64,000 nucleotides of DNA from Niastella sp. OAS944 (lineage in GTDB: Bacteria; Bacteroidota; Bacteroidia; Chitinophagales; Chitinophagaceae), in assembly GCA_024809215.1 (NCBI GenBank), contig JANUBW010000001.1, forward strand, positions 1,240,001-1,304,000. Reading direction: 5' to 3'. Made by a program: the position numbers and the translations under genes. The notes beneath the pieces were generated by a model. It did not search any database, was not told the DNA's origin, and was given only the letters and a program-made list of their open reading frames with translations. The first letter of the stretch is position 1. Each line of letters opens with the position of its first letter. Shown piece by piece: positions 26,679-36,100 of this stretch.

Positions 26679-26686
26679 TAGTTTTG
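26679..26686 (+). promoter_or_regulatory. Possible -7 element for the beta-helix gene
   Basis: TAGTTTTG matches TAnnTTTG 43 bases upstream of the ATG at 26729. No clear -33 partner is seen, so this is tentative. Confidence 0.35.
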
Positions 26687-26728
26687 TTTTACCAATAATT
26701 CAAGACCTAAGAAAACCTATTTAATCTG

Positions 26729-28648
26729 ATGAAAACCACAATGTCCTTGTGCCTGGCCATGCTATTTGTATTGGCTAACCTTAGCGTACGTGCAACTAAC
26801 TATTATGTAGATCCTTCCTCAACCGGATCAAATCAGGGAACATCAAATAATCCCTGGAAATCGATAGCAGACATTCCCTGGGCCATTAATTATTACTCAC
26901 CCGGCGATACAATTTTCTTCAAACGTGGACAGTATTTTACCGGCACACTTTCATTAAACAGTTCTGGCAGTAATGGTGCACCTATTGTGCTAATGCCCTA
27001 TGGTACAGGCAATGCACCTGTATTTCAGTACGACCCCGCTCGCTATACCGAGTCGAACATTTATGACCGGGTACATATCAGGTTGAACCAGTGCAATAAT
27101 ATTGTGATCGACGGCTTTGAGCTTACTGACGCTACCATGCCCGATGCAGATCATACATTAACAGCTAATGTAGGCTATGGCGTGTACATCTATAAAGGAA
27201 GCAACAATGTCATAAAAAACCTTACCATTACAAAGCTGGGTTCCGGAGTATCTATCGATCAAAGTAATAACAACACCATTACCAATTGCACCATCCGTAA
27301 CTTACGCATCATTCTCAATACACCTGATGTTGAATGGGACGATTTCGGCGCCATGGGTATAATGGTGGGCGGTTCAGATAATACCATTACCTATAATCAG
27401 ATCCATGATTGTTATGGCAACAGCTACGACTACCAAATAGATGGCGGCGCTATAGAAATGTATGGCGCTGTTAGTAATAACAAGATCATGTATAACACCG
27501 CAAGTGAAAACCTGGGTTTTATGGAATTTGGCAGCGCATCAGGTGCATGGGCGCTCAATAATACAATTGCCTACAATCTTTTGATCAACAATGGGCATGT
27601 ATTCTGGATCAATACCAACAACGGTTATGGCGTCAATGTAGGCAATCTGCAATTTCTTAATAACAACATTGTAGAAACACACCCGCATCGTTTGTCAGAT
27701 GTAAGAAATTTGATTGGCATCGCATCTACGCCTTCTGTTTCAAATGTATTGACGATGAAGAATAATATCTTCTGGCTTTCAACCCCTATCAACATAACAG
27801 ATCCCAACGTACAACCATTTAATGGTCCCCAACTTGTTCACCAGAATAACCTGTTCCATATGGTTGGCGGAAGCCTGGGATATACAATGGATGTATCAGA
27901 AAAAAATCTTCAACCAGGAATATCATTGTTTAAAGACATTGTTTCTTCAAGTAACCCTGTTTCATGGGACTATGATCTGCAGCCAGCTTCAGCTGCTGTT
28001 GATTTTGGCCAGAACATCGGCATTGTTAAAGACTTTTACGGTAAGGCAGTTCCCTTTGGCGGTGTTCCTGATGCAGGCATTGCAGAGAATATTTCCGTTA
28101 TACTTCCATTGGAAATTTTATCGTTCAAGGGTTGGCAAACTGAAAGCGGTAATGTTATTGAATGGGAAACCAACACTGACGTAGCCGAATATTTTGAAAT
28201 TGAAAAAAGCACAGGTGGTAATAATTTCAGCAAGATTGCTACGGTCCCTTTCAAAACAGCTTCAGGTGCAACAACTGTAAAATATCAGTTTACCGATAAC
28301 GACAAGAAAGGCGCTGTACTATATTATCGTATTAAATCGGTTGAATCGGCTAATAAAGGTTCTTATTCCAGGATCATAGGCATTAAAACCAATGAACAAA
28401 CTTATAACATTACGGTTACCCCCAACCCAGCTCAGGATTATGTATATGTAAGTCTACCAGGCAATGATCTTCTGAATAAAGAAATATTGCTCGTTAATAT
28501 GGCTGGCGCGGTATTGAAAAAACAAAAAGTGAATGATGCCGGCAGCCGGTTAAAACTAAACGTAAGTGATTTACCAAAAGGAGCCTTTGCAATAAAACTG
28601 ATAGATAATAAAACCGGTGAATATCATAGTACGCTATTTACAAAATAG
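26729..28648 (+). CDS. Secreted right-handed beta-helix protein, T9SS cargo
   Basis: 639 residues. A signal peptide (1-22, ending VRAT) precedes YYVDPSSTGSNQGTSNNPW, the usual opening of parallel beta-helix proteins. Residues about 25-420 carry many short N-rich coils (NNIVIDGFELTDA, SNNVIKNLTITKLGSG, NNTITNCTIRNL, DNTITYNQIHDCYGN) that form a pectate-lyase-like solenoid. A fibronectin-like domain follows (about 455-545: LPLEILSFKGWQTESGN) and then a T9SS type A sorting domain (about 560-639, VTPNPAQDYVYVSLPG onward). Probably acts on or binds an extracellular polysaccharide; the enzymatic class is not determinable by eye. Confidence 0.88.
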   Translation: MKTTMSLCLAMLFVLANLSVRATNYYVDPSSTGSNQGTSNNPWKSIADIPWAINYYSPGDTIFFKRGQYFTGTLSLNSSGSNGAPIVLMPYGTGNAPVFQYDPARYTESNIYDRVHIRLNQCNNIVIDGFELTDATMPDADHTLTANVGYGVYIYKGSNNVIKNLTITKLGSGVSIDQSNNNTITNCTIRNLRIILNTPDVEWDDFGAMGIMVGGSDNTITYNQIHDCYGNSYDYQIDGGAIEMYGAVSNNKIMYNTASENLGFMEFGSASGAWALNNTIAYNLLINNGHVFWINTNNGYGVNVGNLQFLNNNIVETHPHRLSDVRNLIGIASTPSVSNVLTMKNNIFWLSTPINITDPNVQPFNGPQLVHQNNLFHMVGGSLGYTMDVSEKNLQPGISLFKDIVSSSNPVSWDYDLQPASAAVDFGQNIGIVKDFYGKAVPFGGVPDAGIAENISVILPLEILSFKGWQTESGNVIEWETNTDVAEYFEIEKSTGGNNFSKIATVPFKTASGATTVKYQFTDNDKKGAVLYYRIKSVESANKGSYSRIIGIKTNEQTYNITVTPNPAQDYVYVSLPGNDLLNKEILLVNMAGAVLKKQKVNDAGSRLKLNVSDLPKGAFAIKLIDNKTGEYHSTLFTK

Positions 28649-28659
28649 CGTACTGTTTT
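28628..28659 (+). terminator. Terminator containing the stop codon of the beta-helix gene
   Basis: AGTACGCTATTT (28628-28639) pairs perfectly with AAATAGCGTACT (28643-28654) around ACA, followed by GTTTTA. The TAG stop lies inside the 3' arm. Confidence 0.75.
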
Positions 28660-28669
28660 ACCTTGCTTT

Positions 28670-29713
28670 TTAGGTATTTTTATTGATGGCATTGGTTAAC
28701 ACCTTAAATATTACCTCAGACATTTGCTTATCGTAAAATTGCAAAAGCAACTCTGTATTGTTCTTTTGCAAACCTATACCGTCGGCATAGGTATCAAAAG
28801 AATGCAATTGAGTATAGGGTATAGAGAACGAATGCTGACTGGCTGAAAATACAACGCCTTTATTGGTAACTGCAAATACGCCCGGCTGATTGGAAAACAC
28901 TTCTTCTCTAATGGGTGTATTTCTACTCGATCCTAATTGGTAGGCTATACCTTTTCCAACCTTTAAACGCACAGGGCTGCTTTGGGTTAAATGTTGAGAA
29001 ACATTATTTCTGGCAAACACCAGGTTTGAACTAATTTCCCAATAAGCCACTTCGTCGTTTTGTGTTACAATAGAGGCTGGTTTGCATTCAGGCAAATATC
29101 CCTGCTCAAGTGCATTTAATAAGGTGAGGTAATAATATTCTTCGCGCAGCTTTTTATCAATATTGGCTTCACGCATATTGATGCCCAGTTGTTGCGCCAT
29201 TTTTTTCAACGCCTGCTGCTCATCGAGCGTTACCATTTTATCGGAAAGCACATCTTTAACTGCAATCTCATATAACTCGGCAGCATTCTTATGATTTATT
29301 CGTTTTACTTCTTCATCCGAAATATTCAATTCTTTTGCAAACAGTCCGATCTCTTGCAGCTCTTCTTCCGACAAATGGTTATCGGCCAGTTTTTGTTTCG
29401 AAAGATTGGTAAGGGCGGTTTTGGCGTATTTGCTTTTAATAGCATTGATATCGGCATCAGCCAGCTGAAAGTATTCTTTTATTTTCTTTAGTGTTTCTTT
29501 TTCACCATCGGTAATAGCATAATCCTCAATTACATTCTGCAGGTTCTTTTCATAAATTTCCAATCCGAACGATTGCATTTTAACCGGATCGGCTTTTTTG
29601 CTGTTTTCATTATTGTAGTTATCAAAGTGACGTTCCCAGTTCTTGTAATTATCGTCTTTGATCGCACGAATTAATTTCGCGTGCGCCAGGCCTTGAAACA
29701 GGTTTTTGAACAT
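28670..29713 (-). CDS. TerB-like helical repeats plus PH-like domain, unknown function
   Basis: 347 residues, no signal peptide. Three helical segments resemble TerB/EF-hand-like modules: ITDGEKETLKKIKEYFQLAD (about 67-90), LSEEELQEIGLFAKELNISDEEV (about 115-140) and VTLDEQQALKKMAQQLGI (about 160-178). Residues about 225-345 are beta-rich and end in a helix, like a PH-type domain (RLKVGKGIAYQLGSS, SIPYTQLHSFDTYADG, LLLQFYDKQMSEVIFKVL). TerB-type domains occur in envelope-stress and tellurite proteins, but the role here is unknown. Convergent with the beta-helix gene. Confidence 0.75.
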   Translation of the reverse strand: MFKNLFQGLAHAKLIRAIKDDNYKNWERHFDNYNNENSKKADPVKMQSFGLEIYEKNLQNVIEDYAITDGEKETLKKIKEYFQLADADINAIKSKYAKTALTNLSKQKLADNHLSEEELQEIGLFAKELNISDEEVKRINHKNAAELYEIAVKDVLSDKMVTLDEQQALKKMAQQLGINMREANIDKKLREEYYYLTLLNALEQGYLPECKPASIVTQNDEVAYWEISSNLVFARNNVSQHLTQSSPVRLKVGKGIAYQLGSSRNTPIREEVFSNQPGVFAVTNKGVVFSASQHSFSIPYTQLHSFDTYADGIGLQKNNTELLLQFYDKQMSEVIFKVLTNAINKNT

Positions 29714-29745
29714 TGGATGGGTTTTGTGATTGGGCTAAGTTAATG

Positions 29746-29775
29746 AAAAAAGCCCCTCGAAATATCGAGAGGCTT
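29746..29775 (-). terminator. Terminator after tRNA-Leu(UAA)
   Basis: On the minus strand AAGCCTCTCGA pairs with TCGAGGGGCTT (one wobble or mismatch) around TATT, followed by TTTT. It lies directly downstream of the tRNA. Confidence 0.8.
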
Positions 29776-29789
29776 CTAACCTTTAACAG

Positions 29790-29875
29790 TACCCGGGATG
29801 GGAGTTGAACCCACACTCCCGTTGCGGGGAACAGGATTTTAAGTCCTGCGTGTCTACCAGTTCCACCACCCGGGT
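29790..29875 (-). tRNA. tRNA-Leu (UAA anticodon)
   Basis: 86 bases. Acceptor arms ACCCGGG/CCCGGGT, the class II D-arm TGGTGGAACTGGTAGACACG, anticodon loop CTTAAAA giving UAA, a long variable arm (TTCCCCGCAACGGGAGT), T-loop GGTTCAACTCC and discriminator A. No encoded CCA. Confidence 0.95.
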
Positions 29876-29972
29876 ATACCGTATCTTAAATCTACACCAA
29901 ATACCTGATCCCGGTACATAACCTTAGGATCTATTCGAAACAAAAAATTCCACCTTTTGGATGGAATCTTTG

Positions 29973-30045
29973 AGCGGAAGACGAGGCTCGAACCCGCGAC
30001 CTCAACCTTGGCAAGGTTGCGCTCTACCAACTGAGCTACTTCCGC
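29973..30045 (-). tRNA. tRNA-Gly (GCC anticodon)
   Basis: 73 bases. Acceptor GCGGAAG/CTTCCGC, D-arm GCTCAGTTGGTAGAGC, anticodon loop TTGCCAA giving GCC, T-arm GCGGGTTCGAGCCTCGT, discriminator T(U). It lies about 100 bases upstream of tRNA-Leu on the same strand and may share a transcript. Confidence 0.95.
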
Positions 30046-30202
30046 ATATAACCGCCTTTTTTAAAGGCGATCAATTATTTTGAAAAGAACTTTTTTCCTT
30101 CTTTAACCCGCTGATCTTCTTGTGATTAGCGTTGTTCGTGTTGGGAGTGCAAAGATAGGATTTCTGTGATACCGAGCAAATTTTTTTCGAATTTTTTTCT
30201 AC

Positions 30203-30406
30203 TTATTTGTACTGCGGTGTGTATTGGGTATTCGCAGGTACTTCCACCTTCGGCTTCCCTTTATATCTATGCGTATATAAACTGTAGCAGCCGCCCAGTA
30301 CAAACGCCAGAACACAAAATACTTGCAGGTAAAACAAAAATACGGATGAATTTACCCAGCTACGTTTAAAATCTTTATCGAGGGGATGTTTTTCCAGTGT
30401 TGCCAT
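30203..30406 (-). CDS. Small single-pass membrane protein
   Basis: 67 residues, ATG start. A charged cytoplasmic N-terminus (EKHPLDKDFKRSW) leads to one hydrophobic helix (about 20-44, SSVFLFYLQVFCVLAFVLGG) and a short basic tail (HRYKGKPKVEVP). No family recognised. It is the next gene after the glycosyltransferase on the minus strand (45 bases), so co-transcription is possible. The even codon use and clean start favour a real gene, but it is short. Confidence 0.55.
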   Translation of the reverse strand: MATLEKHPLDKDFKRSWVNSSVFLFYLQVFCVLAFVLGGCYSLYTHRYKGKPKVEVPANTQYTPQYK

Positions 30407-30451
30407 AACTCATTTGATTGCAGTGCAAAAATAATAGTTCAATCTAAAAAT

Positions 30452-31480
30452 TCACCTTTTCTTATCAACAATTTCTGTAAAAGTCTTTTTTCCTTTTACA
30501 AAATAACTCCATACAACGCTTTTGTGCATATATCCATGCAGCTTTCCTTTCTTTTTTGGCCGAAACAATCCTTTCTCCCTCGTAACAAACAACCACTTTA
30601 AAAATTCGCCATGCGCCTTCATCACCGACCGGTAATAGGTCTTCTGTCCCGAAAGCAATGATTTAAAGGCAGAAACATAATCTAGCCAAAAACGATAACT
30701 TATCTTCCATATTGCCTCCCACCTCGGTAGATTTTTTGCCATCATCACCAAATTGTTCCTGAAATTCAAAAACACCTTGCGTGCATTGCCCTTTGGCAAA
30801 GTTCCCCCGCCTACATGATATACAACCGATTGAGGACAAGCATACACCTGATACCCTGCTAATTGCACCCGCCAGCAAAAATCAATTTCCTCCTGGTGAG
30901 CGAAAAAGTATTCATCCAATCCGCCCAGTGCATGATACACATTCGCCTTTACGAACATAGCGGCGCCACTGGCCCAAAAAATTGGCTCCGCCGTATCATA
31001 CTGACCTTCATCTTTTTCGCAAACATCAAAAATACGTCCCCGGGCAAAGGGATACCCCAGGTAATCGAGCCAGCCACCTGCCGCCCCGGCATATTCAAAC
31101 AACTCCCTATTTTCGTATTGTTTGATCTTGGGCTGGCAGACTGCAATGCTTCGGTCTTTTTCAAGAAGCGCAACCATTGCCTCAAGCCAGTTGGGCGTAA
31201 CCTCAACATCGGAGTTCAGCAACACGTAATAGTCGGCCTGAATTTGCTTTAAACCCTCATTATATCCTTGCGCAAAACCATAATTGCCCTTGTTTTGAAT
31301 TATTCGCACTGTTGGCCAGTGTTGCTGTAAATACTTCACCGAATCATCGGTTGAGGCATTATCAACAACCACCACTTCCTTATTATTATAGGTAGTAGCC
31401 AAAACCGACGGCAAAAATTGCTGTAGAAATTTCTGTCCGTTCCAGTTCAGGATCACAATCGATACAAGTGGTGCTGCCAT
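30452..31480 (-). CDS. Family 2 glycosyltransferase
   Basis: 342 residues, GT-A fold. Nucleotide-sugar binding region starts at SIVILNWNGQKFL and VVVVDNASTDDSV; the metal site is YVLLNSDVEV (the DxD equivalent); acceptor-side motifs follow at FWASGAAMFVKANVY and EEIDFCWRVQLAGY. Similar to rhamnosyl- and other cell-surface sugar transferases. C-terminal ~80 residues are basic and may contact the membrane. Probably adds a sugar to an envelope polysaccharide or lipid; acceptor unknown. Divergent from the histidine kinase gene. Confidence 0.93.
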   Translation of the reverse strand: MAAPLVSIVILNWNGQKFLQQFLPSVLATTYNNKEVVVVDNASTDDSVKYLQQHWPTVRIIQNKGNYGFAQGYNEGLKQIQADYYVLLNSDVEVTPNWLEAMVALLEKDRSIAVCQPKIKQYENRELFEYAGAAGGWLDYLGYPFARGRIFDVCEKDEGQYDTAEPIFWASGAAMFVKANVYHALGGLDEYFFAHQEEIDFCWRVQLAGYQVYACPQSVVYHVGGGTLPKGNARKVFLNFRNNLVMMAKNLPRWEAIWKISYRFWLDYVSAFKSLLSGQKTYYRSVMKAHGEFLKWLFVTREKGLFRPKKKGKLHGYMHKSVVWSYFVKGKKTFTEIVDKKR

Positions 31481-31543
31481 GCAGTGTAAAAATAATTCAA
31501 CGAAATAAAGGATGCAAAGGAACGGTTTTTATAAATTAGTTGA

Positions 31544-32704
31544 ATGATTCAACCGCTTTTTAACTGGAGAACCGGATTAGCCCTCATTGCCATAGCTATT
31601 GTAAGCGGAACTATATTTTATTCGCAATACCTTGCCCGTAAAATTGCCCGTGAAGAACGTCAGAAAGTAGAAGAATGGGTAGAGGCAACAAAACTGTTAT
31701 TATATGATACTACCGGCCTTAGCGATAAACTGGTAAGTATCATTATTGCGGAAAATAAAACCGTACCCATTATTGTTACTGATGAAAAGGGGCATATCCT
31801 CGATCATGTAAATCTCGATTCGGCCAGTGTTGCCAGTGATACCAATTATATTCAAAAAAAATTACTGGAGTTCCGCTCGCAAAATCCTACAATAGAATGG
31901 GTCGATCCGCTAAAGCCAGAAGAAAAGAATCTTTATAATTACGGTCATACCTCCTTGTTAAACCAGGTAAGGTACTACCCGCTTGTGCAGTTGTTTATAG
32001 TAAGTATGTTTATTATAATTACTATCCTGGCGCTTACAACCAGTTTTCGATCATCACAAAACCAGGTTTGGGCAGGAATGGCGAAGGAAACAGCGCATCA
32101 GTTGGGCACGCCATTAACGTCGCTACAGGGTTGGGTAGAAATTTTGAAGGATGCCAATCCGGGTGAAAAGATCGTTCATGAAATGGAGAAGGATGTGGAC
32201 CGGTTGAAACTGGTGAGCGACCGGTTTGGTAAGATCGGCAGCACACCGCATCTTGAAAAGCATAATATAGTTGCCCAGGTATCAAGCATGGTAGAATATA
32301 TTCGCAAACGCGCCCCGGGTAAAGTGCAGTTTGTGCTGAATACCCGTAATATTAATGAGATCTATACCATGCTCTCCCCGCCCCTGTTCGACTGGGTTAT
32401 TGAAAATCTGCTGAAAAATGCGCTCGATGCCATGGAGGGCAAGGGTTCTATTACCCTCAACATCTGGCAACAGGAAGGTGAAACCTTTATTGATGTTACC
32501 GATACCGGCAAGGGCATTGCCAAACAGAATATCAGCAAGGTATTCAAACCGGGGTTCACCACAAAAAAACGTGGCTGGGGGCTGGGGCTAAGTCTTTCTA
32601 AACGAATTATTGAGCAATACCACAAGGGACAATTGTTTGTGAAGCAGTCTGAGCTGGGAAAAGGCACTACTTTCAGGATCGTTTTAAAGGAAAAACATGC
32701 CTAA
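31544..32704 (+). CDS. Membrane sensor histidine kinase
   Basis: 386 residues. TM1 at about 8-28 and TM2 at 144-166 flank an extracytoplasmic domain of about 115 residues. The dimerisation box MAKETAHQLGTPLTSLQGWVE carries phospho-acceptor His185. The ATP-binding domain shows the N box (ENLLKNALDAM), G1 (DVTDTGKGIAKQ), F box (FKPGFTTKKRGWG) and G2 (GLGLSLSKRI, GKGTTFRIVL). The QLGTPL form of the H box is typical of Bacteroidota kinases. No response regulator is adjacent, so its partner is unknown. Confidence 0.92.
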   Translation: MIQPLFNWRTGLALIAIAIVSGTIFYSQYLARKIAREERQKVEEWVEATKLLLYDTTGLSDKLVSIIIAENKTVPIIVTDEKGHILDHVNLDSASVASDTNYIQKKLLEFRSQNPTIEWVDPLKPEEKNLYNYGHTSLLNQVRYYPLVQLFIVSMFIIITILALTTSFRSSQNQVWAGMAKETAHQLGTPLTSLQGWVEILKDANPGEKIVHEMEKDVDRLKLVSDRFGKIGSTPHLEKHNIVAQVSSMVEYIRKRAPGKVQFVLNTRNINEIYTMLSPPLFDWVIENLLKNALDAMEGKGSITLNIWQQEGETFIDVTDTGKGIAKQNISKVFKPGFTTKKRGWGLGLSLSKRIIEQYHKGQLFVKQSELGKGTTFRIVLKEKHA

Positions 32705-32749
32705 AAAAAGCATTTTTCAGAAAAACTTTCTATTTATCAGCAAATCAAT

Positions 32750-32757
32750 TAGATTTG
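32750..32757 (+). promoter_or_regulatory. -7 element for tRNA-Leu(GAG)
   Basis: TAGATTTG, an exact TAnnTTTG match, ends 16 bases before the tRNA 5' end. It fits a short tRNA leader. Confidence 0.6.
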
Positions 32758-32773
32758 CACCCCAATTAAAAGT

Positions 32774-32857
32774 GCCCAGATGTTGAAACTGGTAGACAAG
32801 CCACTTTGAGGTGGTGGTGCTGGAAACGGCGTGCAAGTTCGAATCTTGTTCTGGGCA
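32774..32857 (+). tRNA. tRNA-Leu (GAG anticodon)
   Basis: 84 bases. Acceptor GCCCAGA/TCTGGGC, class II D-arm TGTTGAAACTGGTAGACAAG, anticodon stem CCACT/GGTGG with loop TTGAGGT giving GAG, variable arm TGCTGGAAACGGCGT, T-arm GCAAGTTCGAATCTTGT, discriminator A. It borders the island-like segment to its right. Confidence 0.95.
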
Positions 32858-32866
32858 CCCAAGAAT

Positions 32867-32901
32867 AAAAAGCCTTAAGTTGTTGAACTTGAGGCTTTTT
32901 T
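32867..32901 (+). terminator. Terminator of tRNA-Leu(GAG)
   Basis: AAAAAGCCTtAAGTT pairs with AACTTgAGGCTTTTT around GTTG, followed by further T residues. It begins 10 bases after the tRNA. Confidence 0.85.
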
Positions 32902-33129
32902 AGTTTAAGTTAATTTCGCTTTTATTGACTGAATGTTTTAAGTTCTTGTAAAGGAAGCGTTTATGTGGTTCGATTCCTGATACAGGTATCAAAGTGTAAT
33001 ATTTATAAGCCAGCATAGCACAAACTCCATGTTGCGCTACTATTAGTCTTCGGGTTCAAGATGAGTAAATTTAATTATTCATCGCCCCGTCATATTGCCA
33101 ATGCACTATTAGGCACAATATGAGGTCTC

Positions 33130-36100
33130 TTAAATATCTTTACCCGCATGTTTGTTCCACCAGCCAAACCTTTCAGCGTATGTAACTTGAACAATCTCCA
33201 ATGCTGCTTTGAACTCTAATGCATTTTTTGCTTCAATTTCACTAAGTAATTCATTCCATTTATCAGCGTCACTTCCGCATTCCTTCGCCTTAGTGATTCC
33301 AGCCAAATATTCTGCAATTGGATCAAGGGTAAATCGAAGTAAATAGTCATCTCCAAACCGCTTCATGGGAAGTAGAATTCCATTTTCTATTAAGCGGTCG
33401 ATTATTGTTCCTGTCTCTGTTACAGGAATGGTATCAACAGAACTTTTTAAAAAATCCGTAGGCCTAAAATCCTTACCCAAGCAAATGATCGCTATTTTTT
33501 TGCAAAACGCCAAGACGTGCTCATCACTATAGATATTGTCACCTGATTTTGGATTTACACTTGTGATGTAATCAATAAAAATTTCAGGAATGGAAGAAGG
33601 AAGATTTTTGATAATAAATTCAATACTGACATCCCCTGACTCTTCTGCTAATAAAATAGCTCTGCGCATTACTAATACTGGCAAAACTGCCAGTATAGGT
33701 ACTTCTTTGTCTTTGTTATCTATTTTAAAAAGTGAAACTATCTTATCAGATATCTTAGACTTATTAGCCTCTTGCTCGAAAACTTTTTCTTTCCTATTAT
33801 ACAAAACTGTCTTAACATATTCAGCAACTTTTACAAAGTCCATTTTTTGAGGGTAAAGAAGAATATTTTCTCCTGTATAGACATCGATCGACTTTCGTGA
33901 AGTAAGCACCATTGCGTTAACTGGAGTTTTTCTGTAGATCGTTCGAATATACAGCTGCATTTCGGAAGAGCGTTCTGACAAAGCATCCACAATAACTAAA
34001 ATACGCTGCTTGCGTAGAAGGTAGCGCAGAAACTCATCATTAACTTCATCATTCGTATATGTGTTGATTATTCCTTTGATGGTTGCAAATACATCATTTG
34101 TTTCCTCTTCAATCAAAACAGGTAGCCAAAGGTGATTTCCAAATTCGCCGGTATTGAATGATTGCGAAGTCCATAATCCAATTTGCACCGCCAATGTAGT
34201 TTTGCCAACGCCACCAGGTCCGATAACTTCTAAACAAAGGCGGCTGCCCTTAAAAAGCTTTGATAGTGATTTCGGGCTTGGCTCCTTAATCAGTTCCCCA
34301 TTTGGTGAATGTAGCCTAACAGGTATAGGAACATAAGAATTATGTATTTGGACGGTCTTTTGGTTTTGAAAACTTTCAATCAATGCTTTTCGGTGTCGTT
34401 TTGCCCATGTATCCGCTATCCTGGGTTGAAGTACAAAAAGCGGAACGATTGTTATCTTATTTATCACGCTAATTACTTTCTCTGAGGTGCTATTAACAGA
34501 TGCAATACCTTCCAATATATAAGTTTTCTTATAAATCTTGTATAACACGTATGGTGCAAAGAGAAAAAGTAGAAATAAACAAAAGAGAACTGCGCCTAAC
34601 CCTATTAAAATATTTAATAGCAATTGATGTTTTGAATAAAACCTTATAGGAGTGTATTTTCTTTTAGGCAGATTATAGCGTTCTTCTCTAGTATGGTTGG
34701 CAAAATATAACTGAAATTGGTATAATTCTCCCTCAGTTAGTCCAATTGCAGAGGGAGAAAAAGAACATTTCCATTCTGTGGAATCAACATTTACTGGTTG
34801 AAAACGAACATTTATCTGTTTAGGAGAACCATCCATTAAATTGTATAACCGAAAATTAAATCTATTATCGGGAACTGTACCTTTTGTAAAAAAAATGGTT
34901 ACTTCAATATCATTAAAACTTTCATCGATCTTGTAGTAAGTCAATTTTCCAAAAGATGATGAACTTAGAATCTTAGAGTTAAAGACATAATGATATCGAT
35001 CAAGCGTATCATTTTCTTTACCCCCCATTAAATAGGGTGCATTTGCGACTTGAATAATATCTAGTTTTTGGATAGAATCCGAATATACAGTCGAATCTGA
35101 AAAAGTATTTATATTACCATCAAAACCTCGCATTAATGCGATTGAGCCAAAATGATCAGAAATAACTAAATTATCTTTTTTGGAATAACCAGCAGATAAT
35201 AAGAATAGATCATGTTTTAAGGGTTCCGATTCTTTATCGTTTGTAATAACTACCGTAGACCAACTTTTACCGAAATTATCCGATGAAAAAATTACCTGCT
35301 GTTCTTTAGCTAAAGAGTCGTCGAAGTTAACAACGTCACCTATCAAATGGTATTTCTCGTTTATTTCGAAAAGCCAGCTGTCCGTAATACTTGCCATCCA
35401 TTTATTTGGCAATGAGTCGGTCTCGACAATATTGCCGGCAGTATCTATCTTTTGCACTAAGAAACCTCTTGAGCCGGCGTACTCGGAATTTTGACTGATG
35501 ACCGACACCATATATAAAGTGTCTTTTGAAAAGCTAAAAAGATAGTCATTGTAATTTGAATCAAGGGACAGCATATGTTTTTTGGAATGGTAATCATTAT
35601 GCCAATTGTAGTATAGTTTTGGACGTACTAAACTCATAAGCCCTCCCCTTTTTTGGCTTATAAAAGCAAAACCATTTGCATTCTGGTCAAAATATGTGTC
35701 TACAATTCTTTCACCCTCATTTGGATTTAGCACTTTTATTTGATCACCTTTGACTATGTAAATCTTATTTCCTGATATATCATCTAAGAAGATGTATTTA
35801 GTGAAGTCTCGGCCAATAAAAAAATTCCCCACGAAATTATTATTGCTACTTTCACCGAAATGAAATTGTAAATCTCTATTATAAACGTCTTGTCGGACTT
35901 TGAATATCTCAATTGGATTTGACCAAGTTTTACCACCATTGTTCGTACTATCAAGTAGTAATTGACTAACTAAAGAATCGTTCCCTCTTCTATCCCGAAA
36001 AAAAGATAACGGCTTAACGTTTAAGCGGTAAACAAGACTCTCATTAATTTTATAAATGGCTAAAGGCCTTAGGGTATCTTTGTAGAAATATGAAAGATAT

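Noticed and set aside
30051-30071. Hairpin CGCCTTT/AAAGGCG near tRNA-Gly
   Set aside because: Perfect 7-bp stem but not followed by a T-tract on either strand in a position to end a gene, so not called a terminator.
32950-33120. Extra tRNA or small RNA before the STAND gene
   Set aside because: A GGTTCGATTCC string is present at about 32966-32980, but no acceptor or anticodon arm can be folded around it.
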